Source: Pseudomonadota bacterium (GTDB lineage Bacteria; Pseudomonadota; Gammaproteobacteria; Steroidobacterales; Steroidobacteraceae). Taken from it: DNA of 64,000 bases. The position numbers and the translations under genes are program-made. The notes beneath the pieces were generated by a model. That model was not told where the DNA came from. It saw nothing but the letters and a program-made list of their open reading frames with translations, and made no database searches. The stretch is taken from assembly GCA_037200975.1 (NCBI GenBank), contig JBBCGI010000001.1:1488001-1552000 (forward strand), in the 5' to 3' direction. This document shows, piece by piece, positions 27,442 to 38,910 of the stretch (position 1 is its first letter; each line of letters begins with the position of its first letter).

Positions 27442-29211
27442 ATGACTGACACGCCAACCGGAGTTGTGACGAGCGGATTGTTTGCCCGCCTGCCCGTGGG
27501 TCGTTCCGCGGCGGTACGTGCACTGATGATCGTTGGCGCGCTGGTGACCGCCGCCTGTGTCATCTGGATCCAGCAATTGCGGCTGAGCGGCGACCCGGGC
27601 GGTCTCGCGCCTATCTTCTTCGTGCTGTTCACGTTCTACGACTATGGCGCCGCCATGCTCGCGCTTGGCATCTTGCTGATAGCCTTGTTCGTCCCCCATT
27701 GGGCAGGGCTCGATCGATTGCTGCACTGGCTGGGCGATCACCCGGTCGCCATCGGCTGCGCCGTCGCGACGCTGCTCTCGCTCGGCGCGCTGGTCGTCTA
27801 TCGCAACCAGCCATTGTCGATGGACGAATATGCCGCGACTTTCCAGAGCCAGGTGTTCGCGGCGGGCCATATTTCCGGGAAGTTCCCTCTGGACCTGCTG
27901 AACTTTCTCATTCCCGAAAGCTTCCAGAACTTCTTTCTCAACGCTTCGAAAGCGACCGGCGAGGTCTCCTCCAGCTACTGGCCGTCATTCTCGCTCCTGC
28001 TCACGCCGTTCACGCTGCTCGGCATTCCGTGGGCCTGCAATCCCGTGCTCACGGGCCTCACCGTCGTCGTGCTCAACCGGCTCGCACTGCGGCTGTTCGG
28101 CGGCGTCCAGGCGGCGGGGATGGTCACGCTGCTCACGCTCGCCTCGCCGGTGATCTTTGCCGACGGCATCTCGTACTACTCCATGACCGCGCACATGCTG
28201 GCGAACGCGCTGTTCGCGTTGCTGCTGATGGAGCCGGCCGCGCGCCGGCTCTTCCTGGCCGGCGTGGTGGGTTCGATCGCGTTCACGCTGCACAATCCGG
28301 TACCGCACCTCCTGTTTTCGCTGCCGTGGTTCGTGTGGCTCGCGTTGCAGGCGAAGCCAGTCGGCAAGATCGCCATGTTGTGCGCGGGCTATCTACCGCT
28401 GTGCATCGTGCTGGGGATCGGCTGGTTCCTGCACTCGAGCACGCTCAAGCTCGGAGGTGTCGCGCCCACCGACGCTGCCAACGGCCTTGACGGCCTCATG
28501 TCGGCTTTTGCCTGGCCTACTCCACGGCTTTGGTACGCGCGCCTCGTCGGACTCACCAAACTTTTTTTGTGGGCCGCGCCCTGCGTGTTGTTGCTGGCGT
28601 TCGCCGGCGCGGCGCGCGTCCGGCATGACGCGCGCTTCGTCACGCTGACTGCGAGCGCGCTTTTGACCTTCACCGGCTATCTGTTTTTCGTGGCGGACCA
28701 GGGACACGGCTGGGGTTTCCGCTACTTTCATTCGGCCTGGCTGGTACTGCCATTGCTCGCGACCGGCTTCCTCTTCGCACCCTCGAATACACCTCCACCC
28801 AGGGAGGCTCTCGCCTCAGAGCCCCCCGCCGCGGCGGATGCGGACACGCGTACGTACGTCATCGCATGCGCGGTCCTCAGCCTGTTCGCCGCGGTCGGAC
28901 TGCGCGCCGTGCAGATCCGTGAGTTCATCGACGGCCACGTGGGTCAGCTGCCGCAATATGCCGGCACCGAGCCGCGCGTAATCGTCGTCGCAGGTGTGGG
29001 GTTCTATCCCTACGATCTCGTGCAGAACGATCCGTTCCTGCGAAAGGACGTCGTGCGCATGATGGATCTCGGCGAGGAAGCGAATGCCGCCGCGATCCAG
29101 CGGCACTTCCCGAACTACCACCTTGTCTACCGCGAAGACCACGGCGAGGTGTGGTCGGCGGCAACTCCATTGCCGTCCCAGCGCAAGCTACCCGGGGCTT
29201 CATCGCCATGA
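27442..29211 (+). CDS. Large polytopic membrane protein, GT-C/ArnT-PMT-like (probable lipid-sugar-dependent glycosyltransferase)
   Basis: 589 residues starting at the ATG at 27442, with roughly a dozen hydrophobic segments between residues 25 and 470 and a soluble C-terminal portion. An acidic motif in the first periplasmic loop (LSMDEYAATFQSQ near residue 105) is placed like the catalytic Asp-Glu of ArnT/PMT GT-C enzymes. I do not recognise a precise family. Position between a GtrB-like GT2 and GtrA supports use of a lipid-linked sugar on the periplasmic side (inference). It follows the GT2 gene by 31 bp. Confidence 0.75.
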   Translation: MTDTPTGVVTSGLFARLPVGRSAAVRALMIVGALVTAACVIWIQQLRLSGDPGGLAPIFFVLFTFYDYGAAMLALGILLIALFVPHWAGLDRLLHWLGDHPVAIGCAVATLLSLGALVVYRNQPLSMDEYAATFQSQVFAAGHISGKFPLDLLNFLIPESFQNFFLNASKATGEVSSSYWPSFSLLLTPFTLLGIPWACNPVLTGLTVVVLNRLALRLFGGVQAAGMVTLLTLASPVIFADGISYYSMTAHMLANALFALLLMEPAARRLFLAGVVGSIAFTLHNPVPHLLFSLPWFVWLALQAKPVGKIAMLCAGYLPLCIVLGIGWFLHSSTLKLGGVAPTDAANGLDGLMSAFAWPTPRLWYARLVGLTKLFLWAAPCVLLLAFAGAARVRHDARFVTLTASALLTFTGYLFFVADQGHGWGFRYFHSAWLVLPLLATGFLFAPSNTPPPREALASEPPAAADADTRTYVIACAVLSLFAAVGLRAVQIREFIDGHVGQLPQYAGTEPRVIVVAGVGFYPYDLVQNDPFLRKDVVRMMDLGEEANAAAIQRHFPNYHLVYREDHGEVWSAATPLPSQRKLPGASSP

Positions 29212-29224
29212 GCGCATTCGTTCG

Positions 29225-31093
29225 ATGAGCGGCATGAACCAAACCGCGATCCTGCGATTCGTCGCACTCGCGGCGCTGATCTTCGGACTCTGGGCGCTCC
29301 AGCATCCGTATCCCGGCATCTTCCACGACGCGCAGCTCTACACCATCCAGGCACTGGCGCGGGTGTTTCCCGCCGATCTCGCCAACGATATCTTCCTGCG
29401 CTTCGGCTCGCAGGAGCACTTCACGTTTTTCGGCCCGCTCTACGCTGCGATGATTCGCACGCTGGGCGTCGGCGCCGCGGCGGCGGTGCTCACCTTCCTA
29501 TTCCATACCGCGTTCGCCGCAGCCCTGGTGCTGCTCGCGCGGCGCGTGCTGCCGGCGCACCTCGTCTGGCTCGGCGTCGGATTGGTCTGCGTCATCCCGT
29601 TCACGTACGGCGCTCGCAAGGTCTTCTTCGTGATGGAAGACTTCGTGACGCCGCGCTTGCTGGCCGAGGCCTTCGTGTTACTCGCGCTCACCGCGGCGCT
29701 CGACCGGCGCTTCAAGCTCGCGGCCGCGGCGATCCTCGCAGGGGGCTTGATGCACCCGATCATGGCGCTGACCGGCCTCGGCATGGGCGTGTTCCTCGAG
29801 GTATTCTCCAAGCGGCAACGGACGGTGTTGCTCGCCACGGCGGGCGTCGGGTTGTTAGCCGTATTCACGTTGCTCGCGCTGCGCGGCACGCAGCTGCGCT
29901 TCGACGAGGACTGGTGGTCACTGATTCACAGCGGCCTGCCTTATTTGTTCCCGCTCGAATGGCGCAAGCTCGATTGGGCGCGGGTCATCGTGATCGCGAC
30001 CGTCCTGTACGCGGCCATGCAATGGGTTTCCGCGGGTCGTGTGCGCGAAGTGAGTCGCGCCGCGCTGATCGCGCTTGCGCTCGGAATTGCACTCAGTATC
30101 GTCGGCTCGGACTTCATGCGTCTGGTGCTCATGACGCAGTTACAGACTTGGCGCATCGCCTGGCTCGCGGGCGCGATCGCGCTGCTCGTGTCGCCCATGG
30201 TCGCAATCGCGTTGTGGCGCGGCGGCATGATCGCGCGCATTGCGCTGGTCGCGCTGCTGGCTGCCTTCCTCATGGCCGATGAACGATTTGCGCTGTCTTC
30301 CGCACTGCTCGCGGCGACCCTCGTGCTGGTGACGCCGTGGATCAAACAGGAGCTGCCGGTTTTGCGCGTCGTCTTGTGGGGGATGTGCGCGGTGCTCGCG
30401 CTCGCGGCAGTCATCAACCTCACATCGAGTGTCATCGTGGCGCGCGCGATCATCAACCAGGACGCTGTGCCGGGGTGGCTGCGCAGTATTCGCGCCGTCA
30501 GCGGCACCGGCGTCATTCCTGCGCTCGTGTTGATTGCCGTCGGCTTGGCCGTCGCGCGTGCAACGCCGAAACTGCTCGCGATCGCTGCGGCCGGATCCTT
30601 CGCGTTCGCGGCCGTCATCGCATGCACGGCGCTGCCGCAATGGAATCGAACGCCCTGGTCCGCCGCCAACGTGAGCGCGTTCGCGGCCTGGCGCGACCGA
30701 ATACCACAAGGCACCGAGGTGCTGTGGTACCAGAATCCGATGGCCGCCTGGCTGGTGCTGCAGCGGCCCAACTACGTGTCGAACTTGCAGGGCGCAAGCG
30801 CGCTGTTCTCGCGCGACGCCGCCATGGTGTTGCGCGACCGGCTGATCGAGCTCAAGTCGTTTTCGGACGGCGCGGACACCTCCGGCTCGCAGCCACGGTT
30901 CGCCAGCGACGAGTCGCGCAAAGCGGTGGCGTTGCAAACGATCTGCCACGCAACTACGGCCCCCTTCGTCGTCACGCGTGACGCGCTCGAGACAGCGCCG
31001 CTTGCGATCGCGGCCGATTCGCTGCCCCCGGAACTACGCGACTGGAAGCTCTACTCCTGCGCCGGCATTGCGAACACCGCTGCCGTTCCATGA
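29225..31093 (+). CDS. Polytopic membrane protein, GtrC-like candidate (paralog A)
   Basis: 622 residues from the ATG at 29225 (or 29234). About twelve hydrophobic helices, first periplasmic loop with PGIFHDAQLYTIQAL, followed by DIFLRFGSQEHFTFF. The C-terminal soluble region includes TEVLWYQNPMAAWLVLQRP and a Cys pair region (ATICHA..LYSCAGI type). It is clearly paralogous to the 31521 gene: both share HDAxLYxIQA, LFLRFGSQ or IFLRFGSQ, FVTPR and F-S-R-x-A near the end. I do not recognise a named family. By context it may be the sugar-specific transferase or polymer-modifying partner of the adjacent GtrA. It overlaps the gtrA start by 4 bp. Confidence 0.75.
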   Translation: MSGMNQTAILRFVALAALIFGLWALQHPYPGIFHDAQLYTIQALARVFPADLANDIFLRFGSQEHFTFFGPLYAAMIRTLGVGAAAAVLTFLFHTAFAAALVLLARRVLPAHLVWLGVGLVCVIPFTYGARKVFFVMEDFVTPRLLAEAFVLLALTAALDRRFKLAAAAILAGGLMHPIMALTGLGMGVFLEVFSKRQRTVLLATAGVGLLAVFTLLALRGTQLRFDEDWWSLIHSGLPYLFPLEWRKLDWARVIVIATVLYAAMQWVSAGRVREVSRAALIALALGIALSIVGSDFMRLVLMTQLQTWRIAWLAGAIALLVSPMVAIALWRGGMIARIALVALLAAFLMADERFALSSALLAATLVLVTPWIKQELPVLRVVLWGMCAVLALAAVINLTSSVIVARAIINQDAVPGWLRSIRAVSGTGVIPALVLIAVGLAVARATPKLLAIAAAGSFAFAAVIACTALPQWNRTPWSAANVSAFAAWRDRIPQGTEVLWYQNPMAAWLVLQRPNYVSNLQGASALFSRDAAMVLRDRLIELKSFSDGADTSGSQPRFASDESRKAVALQTICHATTAPFVVTRDALETAPLAIAADSLPPELRDWKLYSCAGIANTAAVP

Positions 31094-31521
31094 ACCTCTC
31101 GTCATTGCTGAGAGCCGAGATCGTGCGCTACGGGTTGATCTCGGGCGTCGCACTGATCGTCGACCTCGGATTGCTGACACTGCTCACGAAAGTCTGGGGC
31201 ATTCATTACCTCGTATCTGCCACCTGTTCCTTTATCGCGGGTGGCGTCGTCGCGTACTTCCTGTCTGTGCGGTTCGTATTCCGATATCACCGCGTGCGTC
31301 TGCGCAGTTTGGAAGCCGCGATGTTCGTCGCGCTCGGCGCGGCCAGCCTCGCCGTCAATACTGCCATCATGGCGCTCATGGTCGGACGCGCCGGCGCATC
31401 GATCCTGGCAGGAAAACTCGCGGCCGCCAGCGTCACGTTTGGCGTGAATTATCTGCTGCGCAAGTTTGTGCTGTTCTCGCCGCGCGCGTCTGCGGCTGGC
31501 AAGCCCGGGGACGCCACCTGA
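31090..31521 (+). CDS. GtrA-family membrane protein, second copy
   Basis: 143 residues, four hydrophobic helices, with EIVRYGLISGVALIVDLG at the start, YFLSVRFVF in the middle and VNYLLRKFVLF at the end, the GtrA pattern. Its ATG overlaps the stop of paralog A (ATGA) and its stop overlaps the start of paralog B (TGATG), so all three are tightly coupled. It is only distantly similar to the other GtrA at 23308. Proposed role: translocation of an undecaprenyl-linked sugar for its neighbours. Confidence 0.88.
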   Translation: MNLSSLLRAEIVRYGLISGVALIVDLGLLTLLTKVWGIHYLVSATCSFIAGGVVAYFLSVRFVFRYHRVRLRSLEAAMFVALGAASLAVNTAIMALMVGRAGASILAGKLAAASVTFGVNYLLRKFVLFSPRASAAGKPGDAT

Positions 31522-33416
31522 TGGACGGAGCAGCGCCGGCAGTCTCCCGACTGGGAGAGACAAGGATTGCGCGCGCGCTGCCGTGGCTCGCGCTGGCAGG
31601 CCTGTGGCTCCTCGCCACTAACTATCGGGGGCTGTATCACGACGCGGTGTTGTACTCCATTCAGGCCATGGCGCATCTCAAGCCCGAGTTGTACGCGGGC
31701 GATCTGTTCCTACGTTTCGGCTCCCAGGATCGCTTCACGTTGTTCTCGTCCGTCTATTCACTGCTGACGGGCTGGCTCGGCCTCGAAACCGCCGCAGCAT
31801 GGATCACGTTCATCGCCACTCTCGCGCTCGAATTTGCCGCACTCCTGCTTGTCTGGCGGCTCGTCCCGAAGCCGCTGGCGTTGTTGGGCCTCGCATTCCT
31901 GATCGCACTGCCGAACGACTACGGCCCGTATGGCGTGTTCAATTTGCTCGAGCCCTTCGTCACGCCGCGCATGCCCGCCGCAGCACTGGCGCTCGGCGCG
32001 GTGCTGGCCATGATCTCAGGTCGCCGGCTGCTCGCGGCGGCGCTCTTGGTCGCGAGCGCCTCGATGCATCCGCTGATGGCAGCGCCGGCGTTCGCCATCG
32101 TCGCGTTCTTCGGGCTGCCCCCCGGGCGGCGCTGGTATCTGCCGGCGGCCGCGGGCGCTGGTCTCATCCTGCTGGCATTGTTGGGTTCACTGCCTGCAAT
32201 CGACGCGTTGCGCGTCGATGCCCCGTGGGATCAGTTCCTCGACGATTACGCGCGCTACCTGTTCGCAGGCCGCTGGCGCCTCGTCGACTGGCTGCATGCC
32301 TGCCCCGCATTGCTCACCCTGTTGTTAGGCGCGCGCGTGCTCGCGGACGCGACCGCGCGCCAGCTTTGCGTCGCAGTCCTGTTCACAGCGGCGTTGGGAA
32401 TGGCGATCATGGTGATCGGCGCCGACTGGCTGCGCATCGCGCTCGTCGTTCAAGGACAGGGATATCGCTGGCTCTGGCCCGCGACGCTGGTGGCGCTACT
32501 GGTGCTGCCCGCGATCGGGGTTGAGCTGTGGCGCCGCGGGCCTTTGGGCCGCGCGGCGCTGTTCGCGCTGGCTGCCTTATGGATCGCGCGTGACGAGCCG
32601 TTCGCTCCGACGATCGCCTTGGTCGCCGCATTTGTCGCCGTCCTCGCCCTCCGGAATCAAGGCGCCCTCAGGTACCAGCGCTGGTTGCTGGTCGGCGCCA
32701 CGTTGTTGTTTGGAGTCACGGCGTGCACCGCGCTGGCCGGACGCTGCCTGACAGTGGCGAATGCGTACGAGCAAACCTCGGCGCCGGCGCTGTTCGACCA
32801 GGTGCATTGGCTGTTCGTCGGCGGCCTCCTGCCCGCTCTCCTTCTCATCGGCCTGTTCGCCCTGGCGCAAAGCCCGGCGCGGCGCGGCGCGAATGCAGCA
32901 GCCGCGCTCGTGCTGCTAGGCGCCTGCGCCGCACTAGCGCCCGTGAACTTCGCCAGCTGGACGCGACGGGATTTCGATGCGGGCATCTATACCGCATTCG
33001 CGTCCTGGCGCGCGTTGATCCCGCCACGCAGCGAGGTGGTGTGGATCGATTCGCCGGAGTCCGCCTGGCTGCTGCTCGAGCGTCCGTCGTATTTCTCGAT
33101 CCGGCAAAGCTCGTCCGGCGTATTCTCACGCGCGGCAGCGCTGGAGTTCATGGCGCGGGAACGGCAGCTCATCCCCTTCATGAAAGGCAGTTCGTCGACG
33201 CAGGCGCTGACGTTCATCGGCGAGAAGCGCAGTGCGGGCGGCGAAGCCGCGCGCACGCTCGCCGACGCCTGTCGCTCGCTGGCGGGAATATTCCTTGTAA
33301 CCCGCGCCGTGTTCGAAGGTCCGGGGCTGGCCGAGGCGCCGGCTGGCCTGCCGGCGAGTTATCGCAAGCTGCGACTGTATCGGTGCGACTCCATACCTAC
33401 TCGAGTAGCCAACTAA
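31521..33416 (+). CDS. Polytopic membrane protein, GtrC-like candidate (paralog B)
   Basis: 631 residues. The long open frame begins earlier, but the ATG at 31521 overlapping the gtrA stop is the natural start. It has about twelve hydrophobic helices, the loop [15 protein letters not shown], then [16 protein letters not shown] and [10 protein letters not shown], and a C-terminal soluble part with [19 protein letters not shown]. Each of these has an equivalent in paralog A at the same relative position, so the pair arose by duplication. Function not recognised; see paralog A. It is followed after 4 bp by the flavoprotein gene. Confidence 0.75.
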   Translation: MDGAAPAVSRLGETRIARALPWLALAGLWLLATNYRGLYHDAVLYSIQAMAHLKPELYAGDLFLRFGSQDRFTLFSSVYSLLTGWLGLETAAAWITFIATLALEFAALLLVWRLVPKPLALLGLAFLIALPNDYGPYGVFNLLEPFVTPRMPAAALALGAVLAMISGRRLLAAALLVASASMHPLMAAPAFAIVAFFGLPPGRRWYLPAAAGAGLILLALLGSLPAIDALRVDAPWDQFLDDYARYLFAGRWRLVDWLHACPALLTLLLGARVLADATARQLCVAVLFTAALGMAIMVIGADWLRIALVVQGQGYRWLWPATLVALLVLPAIGVELWRRGPLGRAALFALAALWIARDEPFAPTIALVAAFVAVLALRNQGALRYQRWLLVGATLLFGVTACTALAGRCLTVANAYEQTSAPALFDQVHWLFVGGLLPALLLIGLFALAQSPARRGANAAAALVLLGACAALAPVNFASWTRRDFDAGIYTAFASWRALIPPRSEVVWIDSPESAWLLLERPSYFSIRQSSSGVFSRAAALEFMARERQLIPFMKGSSSTQALTFIGEKRSAGGEAARTLADACRSLAGIFLVTRAVFEGPGLAEAPAGLPASYRKLRLYRCDSIPTRVAN

Positions 33417-33420
33417 ACGC

Positions 33421-34992
33421 ATGAAGACAGCCATCATCGCCGGGGCAGGCCCCGCCGGCCTCACCGCCGCACACGAATTGCTCGCCCACACCGACGTCAA
33501 GCCTGTCGTGATCGAACTCGACACCCAGGTGGGTGGCATCTCGAAAACCATCAACTACCGCGGCAACCGCATGGATCTGGGCGGTCACCGCTTCTTCTCG
33601 AAATCCGACTGGGTGATGAACTGGTGGCAGAGCCTGCTGCCGGTCGCCGCGGGCGAAGACACCACCGACCTCGCGCTCACCTATCAAGGCCAGAGCCGGC
33701 CGTTCACCGCGGGCGCCGCCGGGAATGCGGAGGCCGACGAAGTGATGCTGGTGCGCTCGCGCCTGTCGCGCATCTACTATCGCCGCAAGTTCTTCGACTA
33801 TCCACTGAAAGTAAACCTCGCGACGGTGACGAATCTCGGCTTCGGCTACATGAGCGCCGTCGGCCTGAGCTACATGAACGCACGGCTGTTCCCGCGCCGG
33901 AACGAAGTCTCGCTCGAAGACTTTCTGATCAATCGCTTCGGCGACCGTCTGTATCGCACCTTCTTCAAGGACTACACCGAGAAGGTATGGGGCGTCCCTT
34001 GTAGCGAGATCTCGGCCGAGTGGGGTGCGCAGCGCATCAAGGGACTATCGATCAGCAAGGCGATCGGCCACGCGCTGCTCAAGCCCTTCCGCGCGCTGGG
34101 CGACACGCGCCAGAAGAAAGTCGAGACCAGCCTCATCGAACGTTTTCTCTACCCGAAGTTCGGGCCGGGCCAGATGTGGGAAGTCGCGGCGAAGCGTATG
34201 CAGACGAAAGGCGGCGAACTGCGCCTGCAGCATCGCGTGGTCGAACTGCATACCGAACGCAATCGTGTCAGCGCCGTGAGTGTGCGCGACGAAACCGGCG
34301 GCGGTGTGACGCGCCTGCCCTGCGATTATTTTTTTTCGACGATGCCCGTCAAGGATCTGACCGCAATGCTGAAACCCGCGGATGTGGAAATCGCGCGCGT
34401 GGCGAGCGCGCTGCCGTATCGCGACTTCATGACGGTGGGCCTGCTGGTGCGCAAGATGCGTCCGACCGGCAAAGGCGCCGCGGCCGCGAATCTGCCACCG
34501 GACAACTGGATCTATGTGCAGGAACCCGACGTCAAGCTCGGCCGACTGCAGATATTCAACAATTGGAGTCCACACCTCGTCGCCGACGCGAATACCGTGT
34601 GGTTAGGCCTCGAATACTTCTGTAGTGAAGGCGATGCGCTCTGGTCGATGCGCGATCCTGAATTCCTCGACTTCGCCGCGCGCGAGCTCGCGAAGATCGG
34701 ACTCATCGATCTCGCCGACGTGCTCGACGGCACCGTGGTACGCGTACCCAAGGCCTATCCGGCGTACTTCGGCGAGTACCGCGGGATCGGCGCGGTGCGC
34801 AGTTTTCTCGACGAATGGGACAACGTGTTCCCCATCGGCCGGAACGGCATGCATCGCTACAACAACCAGGATCATTCGATGCTCGCGGCCAAGGCGGCCG
34901 TGGAATCCATCGCGCAAGGCGCGAGCAAGAAAGCCATCTGGGCGGTGAACGCGGAAGACGAATATCACGAAGCCCGCGATGGCAGGAGCTGA
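33421..34992 (+). CDS. FAD-dependent oxidoreductase, UDP-galactopyranose-mutase/amine-oxidase-like
   Basis: 523 residues. The Rossmann FAD-binding motif is at the N-terminus ([18 protein letters not shown]), followed by the acidic VIELD, GGISKT and [10 protein letters not shown] segment, a pattern shared with UDP-galactopyranose mutase and protoporphyrinogen-oxidase-like enzymes. No signal peptide. Such proteins occur in polysaccharide clusters, and one that makes a furanose sugar donor would suit this locus (inference). It is the last gene of the rightward glycan unit; its stop lies 6 bp before the first of the two pilA upstream dyads, so the operator region starts right at its end. Confidence 0.82.
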   Translation: MKTAIIAGAGPAGLTAAHELLAHTDVKPVVIELDTQVGGISKTINYRGNRMDLGGHRFFSKSDWVMNWWQSLLPVAAGEDTTDLALTYQGQSRPFTAGAAGNAEADEVMLVRSRLSRIYYRRKFFDYPLKVNLATVTNLGFGYMSAVGLSYMNARLFPRRNEVSLEDFLINRFGDRLYRTFFKDYTEKVWGVPCSEISAEWGAQRIKGLSISKAIGHALLKPFRALGDTRQKKVETSLIERFLYPKFGPGQMWEVAAKRMQTKGGELRLQHRVVELHTERNRVSAVSVRDETGGGVTRLPCDYFFSTMPVKDLTAMLKPADVEIARVASALPYRDFMTVGLLVRKMRPTGKGAAAANLPPDNWIYVQEPDVKLGRLQIFNNWSPHLVADANTVWLGLEYFCSEGDALWSMRDPEFLDFAARELAKIGLIDLADVLDGTVVRVPKAYPAYFGEYRGIGAVRSFLDEWDNVFPIGRNGMHRYNNQDHSMLAAKAAVESIAQGASKKAIWAVNAEDEYHEARDGRS

Positions 34993-34998
34993 CAATTT

Positions 34999-35047
34999 GC
35001 GTCAGTTTGTGACGCGAATCGGACCGGGTGTCGTCAGCTAATGACGA
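34999..35047. promoter_or_regulatory. Twin dyads upstream of pilA, candidate PilR activator sites
   Basis: Two inverted repeats share the core CGTCA-N5-TGACG: 34999-35015 and 35031-35047. Their centres are 32 bp apart, close to three helical turns, so both lie on the same DNA face. They sit about 108 and 140 bp upstream of the transcript start predicted from the sigma-54 promoter, the usual distance for NtrC-type activators. Assignment to PilR is inference. Confidence 0.6.
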
Positions 35048-35121
35048 AGCTAAGTTAAGGGGACTTCGCCGTTCGGCGACAAACCCGTTCCAAATCAGTC
35101 GATTGGTCGGCAGAAAATTTC

Positions 35122-35137
35122 TGGCATATCGATTGCA
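35122..35137 (+). promoter_or_regulatory. Sigma-54 promoter of pilA
   Basis: TGGCAT (-24 element, 35122-35127), five bases, TTGCA (-12 element, 35133-35137). This differs from the consensus TGGCAC-N5-TTGCA at one base. Predicted start near 35147 gives a leader of about 59 nt carrying GGAG before the ATG at 35206. Confidence 0.85.
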
Positions 35138-35205
35138 ATGTCCGCACAGCAGGCAGCAATGCCGCTGACTCATTCCTCTACACCACGCAATTGGAGATTT
35201 ATTAC

Positions 35206-35682
35206 ATGAAGTCTGTTCAAAAGGGTTTCACCCTCATCGAACTGATGATCGTGGTGGCCATCATCGGCATTCTCGCCGCGATCGCCATCCCGGCTTATCA
35301 GGATTACACGATCCGCGCCCAGGTGACGGAAGGCCTGAACCTGGCTGCCGACCTCAAGGCCGCCGTTGCCGAGCAGTTCGCTCAGACGGGCAGCTGGCCG
35401 GCGGACAATTCGGCCCTCGGCCTCACTGCCGTCAAGTCGGGCAAGTATGTGGCGAGCGTCGAAGTTGACGACGGCACCATCAACATCACCTACGGTGGTG
35501 TCAATGCGAACGCGAACCTGACGGCGAATCCGCTCCTGGCCCTGCGCCCGACCACCAGCCCGAACGGCGACGTGATCTGGAACTGCGGTTACAAAACTGA
35601 AGTGGGTTCCCCGACGCCGGCCGCTGGTGCCAACAACACCTCGGTTACCGCGAAGTACCTGCCCTCGACCTGCCGCTTGTAA
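35206..35682 (+). CDS. pilA: Major type IV pilin PilA
   Basis: 158 residues from the ATG at 35206, preceded by GGAG ten bases upstream. Short leader MKSVQKG, cleaved by PilD before Phe, then the canonical helix [16 protein letters not shown] with Glu5 of the mature protein. The globular domain ends with two cysteines (WNCGYKT and STCRL) that should form the D-region disulfide of type IVa pilins. It is the pilus fibre subunit for twitching, adhesion and DNA uptake. It is a single-gene unit with sigma-54 promoter and a strong terminator. Unlike in P. aeruginosa, it points the same way as pilB rather than being divergent. Confidence 0.96.
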   Translation: MKSVQKGFTLIELMIVVAIIGILAAIAIPAYQDYTIRAQVTEGLNLAADLKAAVAEQFAQTGSWPADNSALGLTAVKSGKYVASVEVDDGTINITYGGVNANANLTANPLLALRPTTSPNGDVIWNCGYKTEVGSPTPAAGANNTSVTAKYLPSTCRL

Positions 35683-35729
35683 GCGGGAGTCGATTCAGCT
35701 GTTGATTCGGCAAGCATTTGCCGAAGGTC

Positions 35730-35760
35730 GAAGCCCCTCTCCCGAGGGGCTTCTTCTTTT
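35730..35760 (+). terminator. Intrinsic terminator after pilA
   Basis: Nine-base arms 35730-35738 and 35745-35753 (GAAGCCCCT / AGGGGCTTC) with a 6-nt loop, followed by TTCTTTT. A weaker hairpin TTCGGCAA/TTGCCGAA precedes it at 35706-35725. Confidence 0.85.
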
Positions 35761-35820
35761 GGGAGCCCGGTCACGCGTGTTCGGTGCTGCCTATGCGACT
35801 ATTGACGGCAGATTTAACAA

Positions 35821-35856
35821 TTGCCTGCCTCGGGTCCTTGAGTAGACTACGGACCC
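35821..35856 (+). promoter_or_regulatory. Possible sigma-70-like promoter of pilBCD with flanking inverted repeat
   Basis: TTGCCT (35821-35826), 16-bp spacer, TAGACT (35843-35848), about 38 bp before the pilB ATG. An inverted repeat GGGTCC/GGACCC (35832-35837 and 35851-35856) brackets the -10. Weak hexamers make this tentative. Confidence 0.35.
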
Positions 35857-35886
35857 CAGCGGGATTCTTCGCTTGCACGTAACCGC

Positions 35887-37635
<1,749 letters not shown>

Positions 37636-37648
37636 GGACCTGTAATCC

Positions 37649-38887
37649 ATGGCAACTGCAGCAGCAACTCAATCCGCCCGAGGCGTCAAGCGCGACGTTC
37701 CTTTCTCATGGGCCGGCATGGACAAGAAAGGCAACCGCATCACGGGCAAGAGCCTCGCCCCTGACGAAACTGCGCTGCGTGCCGACCTGCGCCGTCAGGG
37801 CATCGCGGTCAGCAAGATCAAGAAACAGTCGCAGGCCTTCAAGAGCGGCGGCAAGGTAAAGGCCGAGGACATCGCCGTTTTCAGCCGCCAGCTCGCGACC
37901 ATGCTCGCCGCAGGCATTCCGCTGGTGCAGGCCTTCGAGATCGTGGGCAACGGCAACGACAAGCCCGCGATGCAGAAACTGATCCTCGATATCAAGGCCG
38001 ACGTCGAAGGCGGCACTTCGCTGCACGAAGCGCTGGCCAAACATCCGCTGCATTTCGACGATCTTTTCGTCAACCTCGTGGAAGCGGGCGAACAGGCCGG
38101 CGCGCTTGAAACGCTGCTCGACAAAATCGCGACCTACAAGGAAAAGACCGAAGCGCTGAAGAAGAAGGTGAAGAAAGCCTTGTTCTATCCTGCGGCGGTC
38201 ATGGTCGTCGCGGTCGTAGTCACCGTGATCCTACTCATCTTCGTGATTCCGCAGTTCGAATCGCTGTTCAAGGGTTTCGGCGCGGATTTGCCCGCGTTTA
38301 CCCAATTCGTCATCGACTTGTCGCGTGGGCTGCAGGACAACGGCGTCTTCGTAGCGATGGTCGTCGCCGGCATCTTCTGGACGTTTTTCTATTTCAAGAA
38401 ACGTTCCAAGGCCATGCGCGAGTTCCTCGACCGCGCACTGCTCAAGTTCCCGATCATCGGGCCCATCATGTACAAATCGTCCGTCGCGCGTTTCGCGCGC
38501 ACGTTGTCGACGATGTTCGCCGCCGGCGTGCCGCTGGTCGAAGCGCTCGAATCCGTCGCCGGTGCCACCGGCAACATTGTGTTCGAGAACGCCGTACTCA
38601 AGATGCGCGATGAAGTCGCCACCGGTCAGCGTCTGCAACGCGCCATGGAAAACACCGGCCTGTTCCCGAACATGGTCATCCAGATGATCGCGGTCGGTGA
38701 AGAAGCGGGCGCGCTCGATGCGATGTCCGGCAAGGTCGCAACGTTCTACGAAGCGGAAGTGGACAACGCAGTCGACAGCATGTCCTCGTTGCTCGAGCCG
38801 TTGATCATGGCAATCCTCGGCGTGCTGGTCGGCGGTCTGGTCATCGCGATGTACCTGCCTATCTTCAAACTGGGCGCCGTGGTGTAA
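37649..38887 (+). CDS. pilC: Type IV pilus inner-membrane platform protein PilC
   Basis: 412 residues with two repeated T2SSF domains: the first around ARQLATMLAAGIPLVQAFE (residue 75) and the second around ARTLSTMFAAGVPLVEALE (residue 280). Hydrophobic helices lie near 180, 235 and at the C-terminus (MAILGVLVGGLVIAMYLPIF). The N-terminal WAGMDKKGNRITGK opening is typical of PilC. It couples PilB motion to pilin insertion into the fibre. A terminator follows before pilD. Confidence 0.97.
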   Translation: MATAAATQSARGVKRDVPFSWAGMDKKGNRITGKSLAPDETALRADLRRQGIAVSKIKKQSQAFKSGGKVKAEDIAVFSRQLATMLAAGIPLVQAFEIVGNGNDKPAMQKLILDIKADVEGGTSLHEALAKHPLHFDDLFVNLVEAGEQAGALETLLDKIATYKEKTEALKKKVKKALFYPAAVMVVAVVVTVILLIFVIPQFESLFKGFGADLPAFTQFVIDLSRGLQDNGVFVAMVVAGIFWTFFYFKKRSKAMREFLDRALLKFPIIGPIMYKSSVARFARTLSTMFAAGVPLVEALESVAGATGNIVFENAVLKMRDEVATGQRLQRAMENTGLFPNMVIQMIAVGEEAGALDAMSGKVATFYEAEVDNAVDSMSSLLEPLIMAILGVLVGGLVIAMYLPIFKLGAVV

Positions 38888-38910
38888 GCCACTCGACGCT
38901 GTCGGACCCG

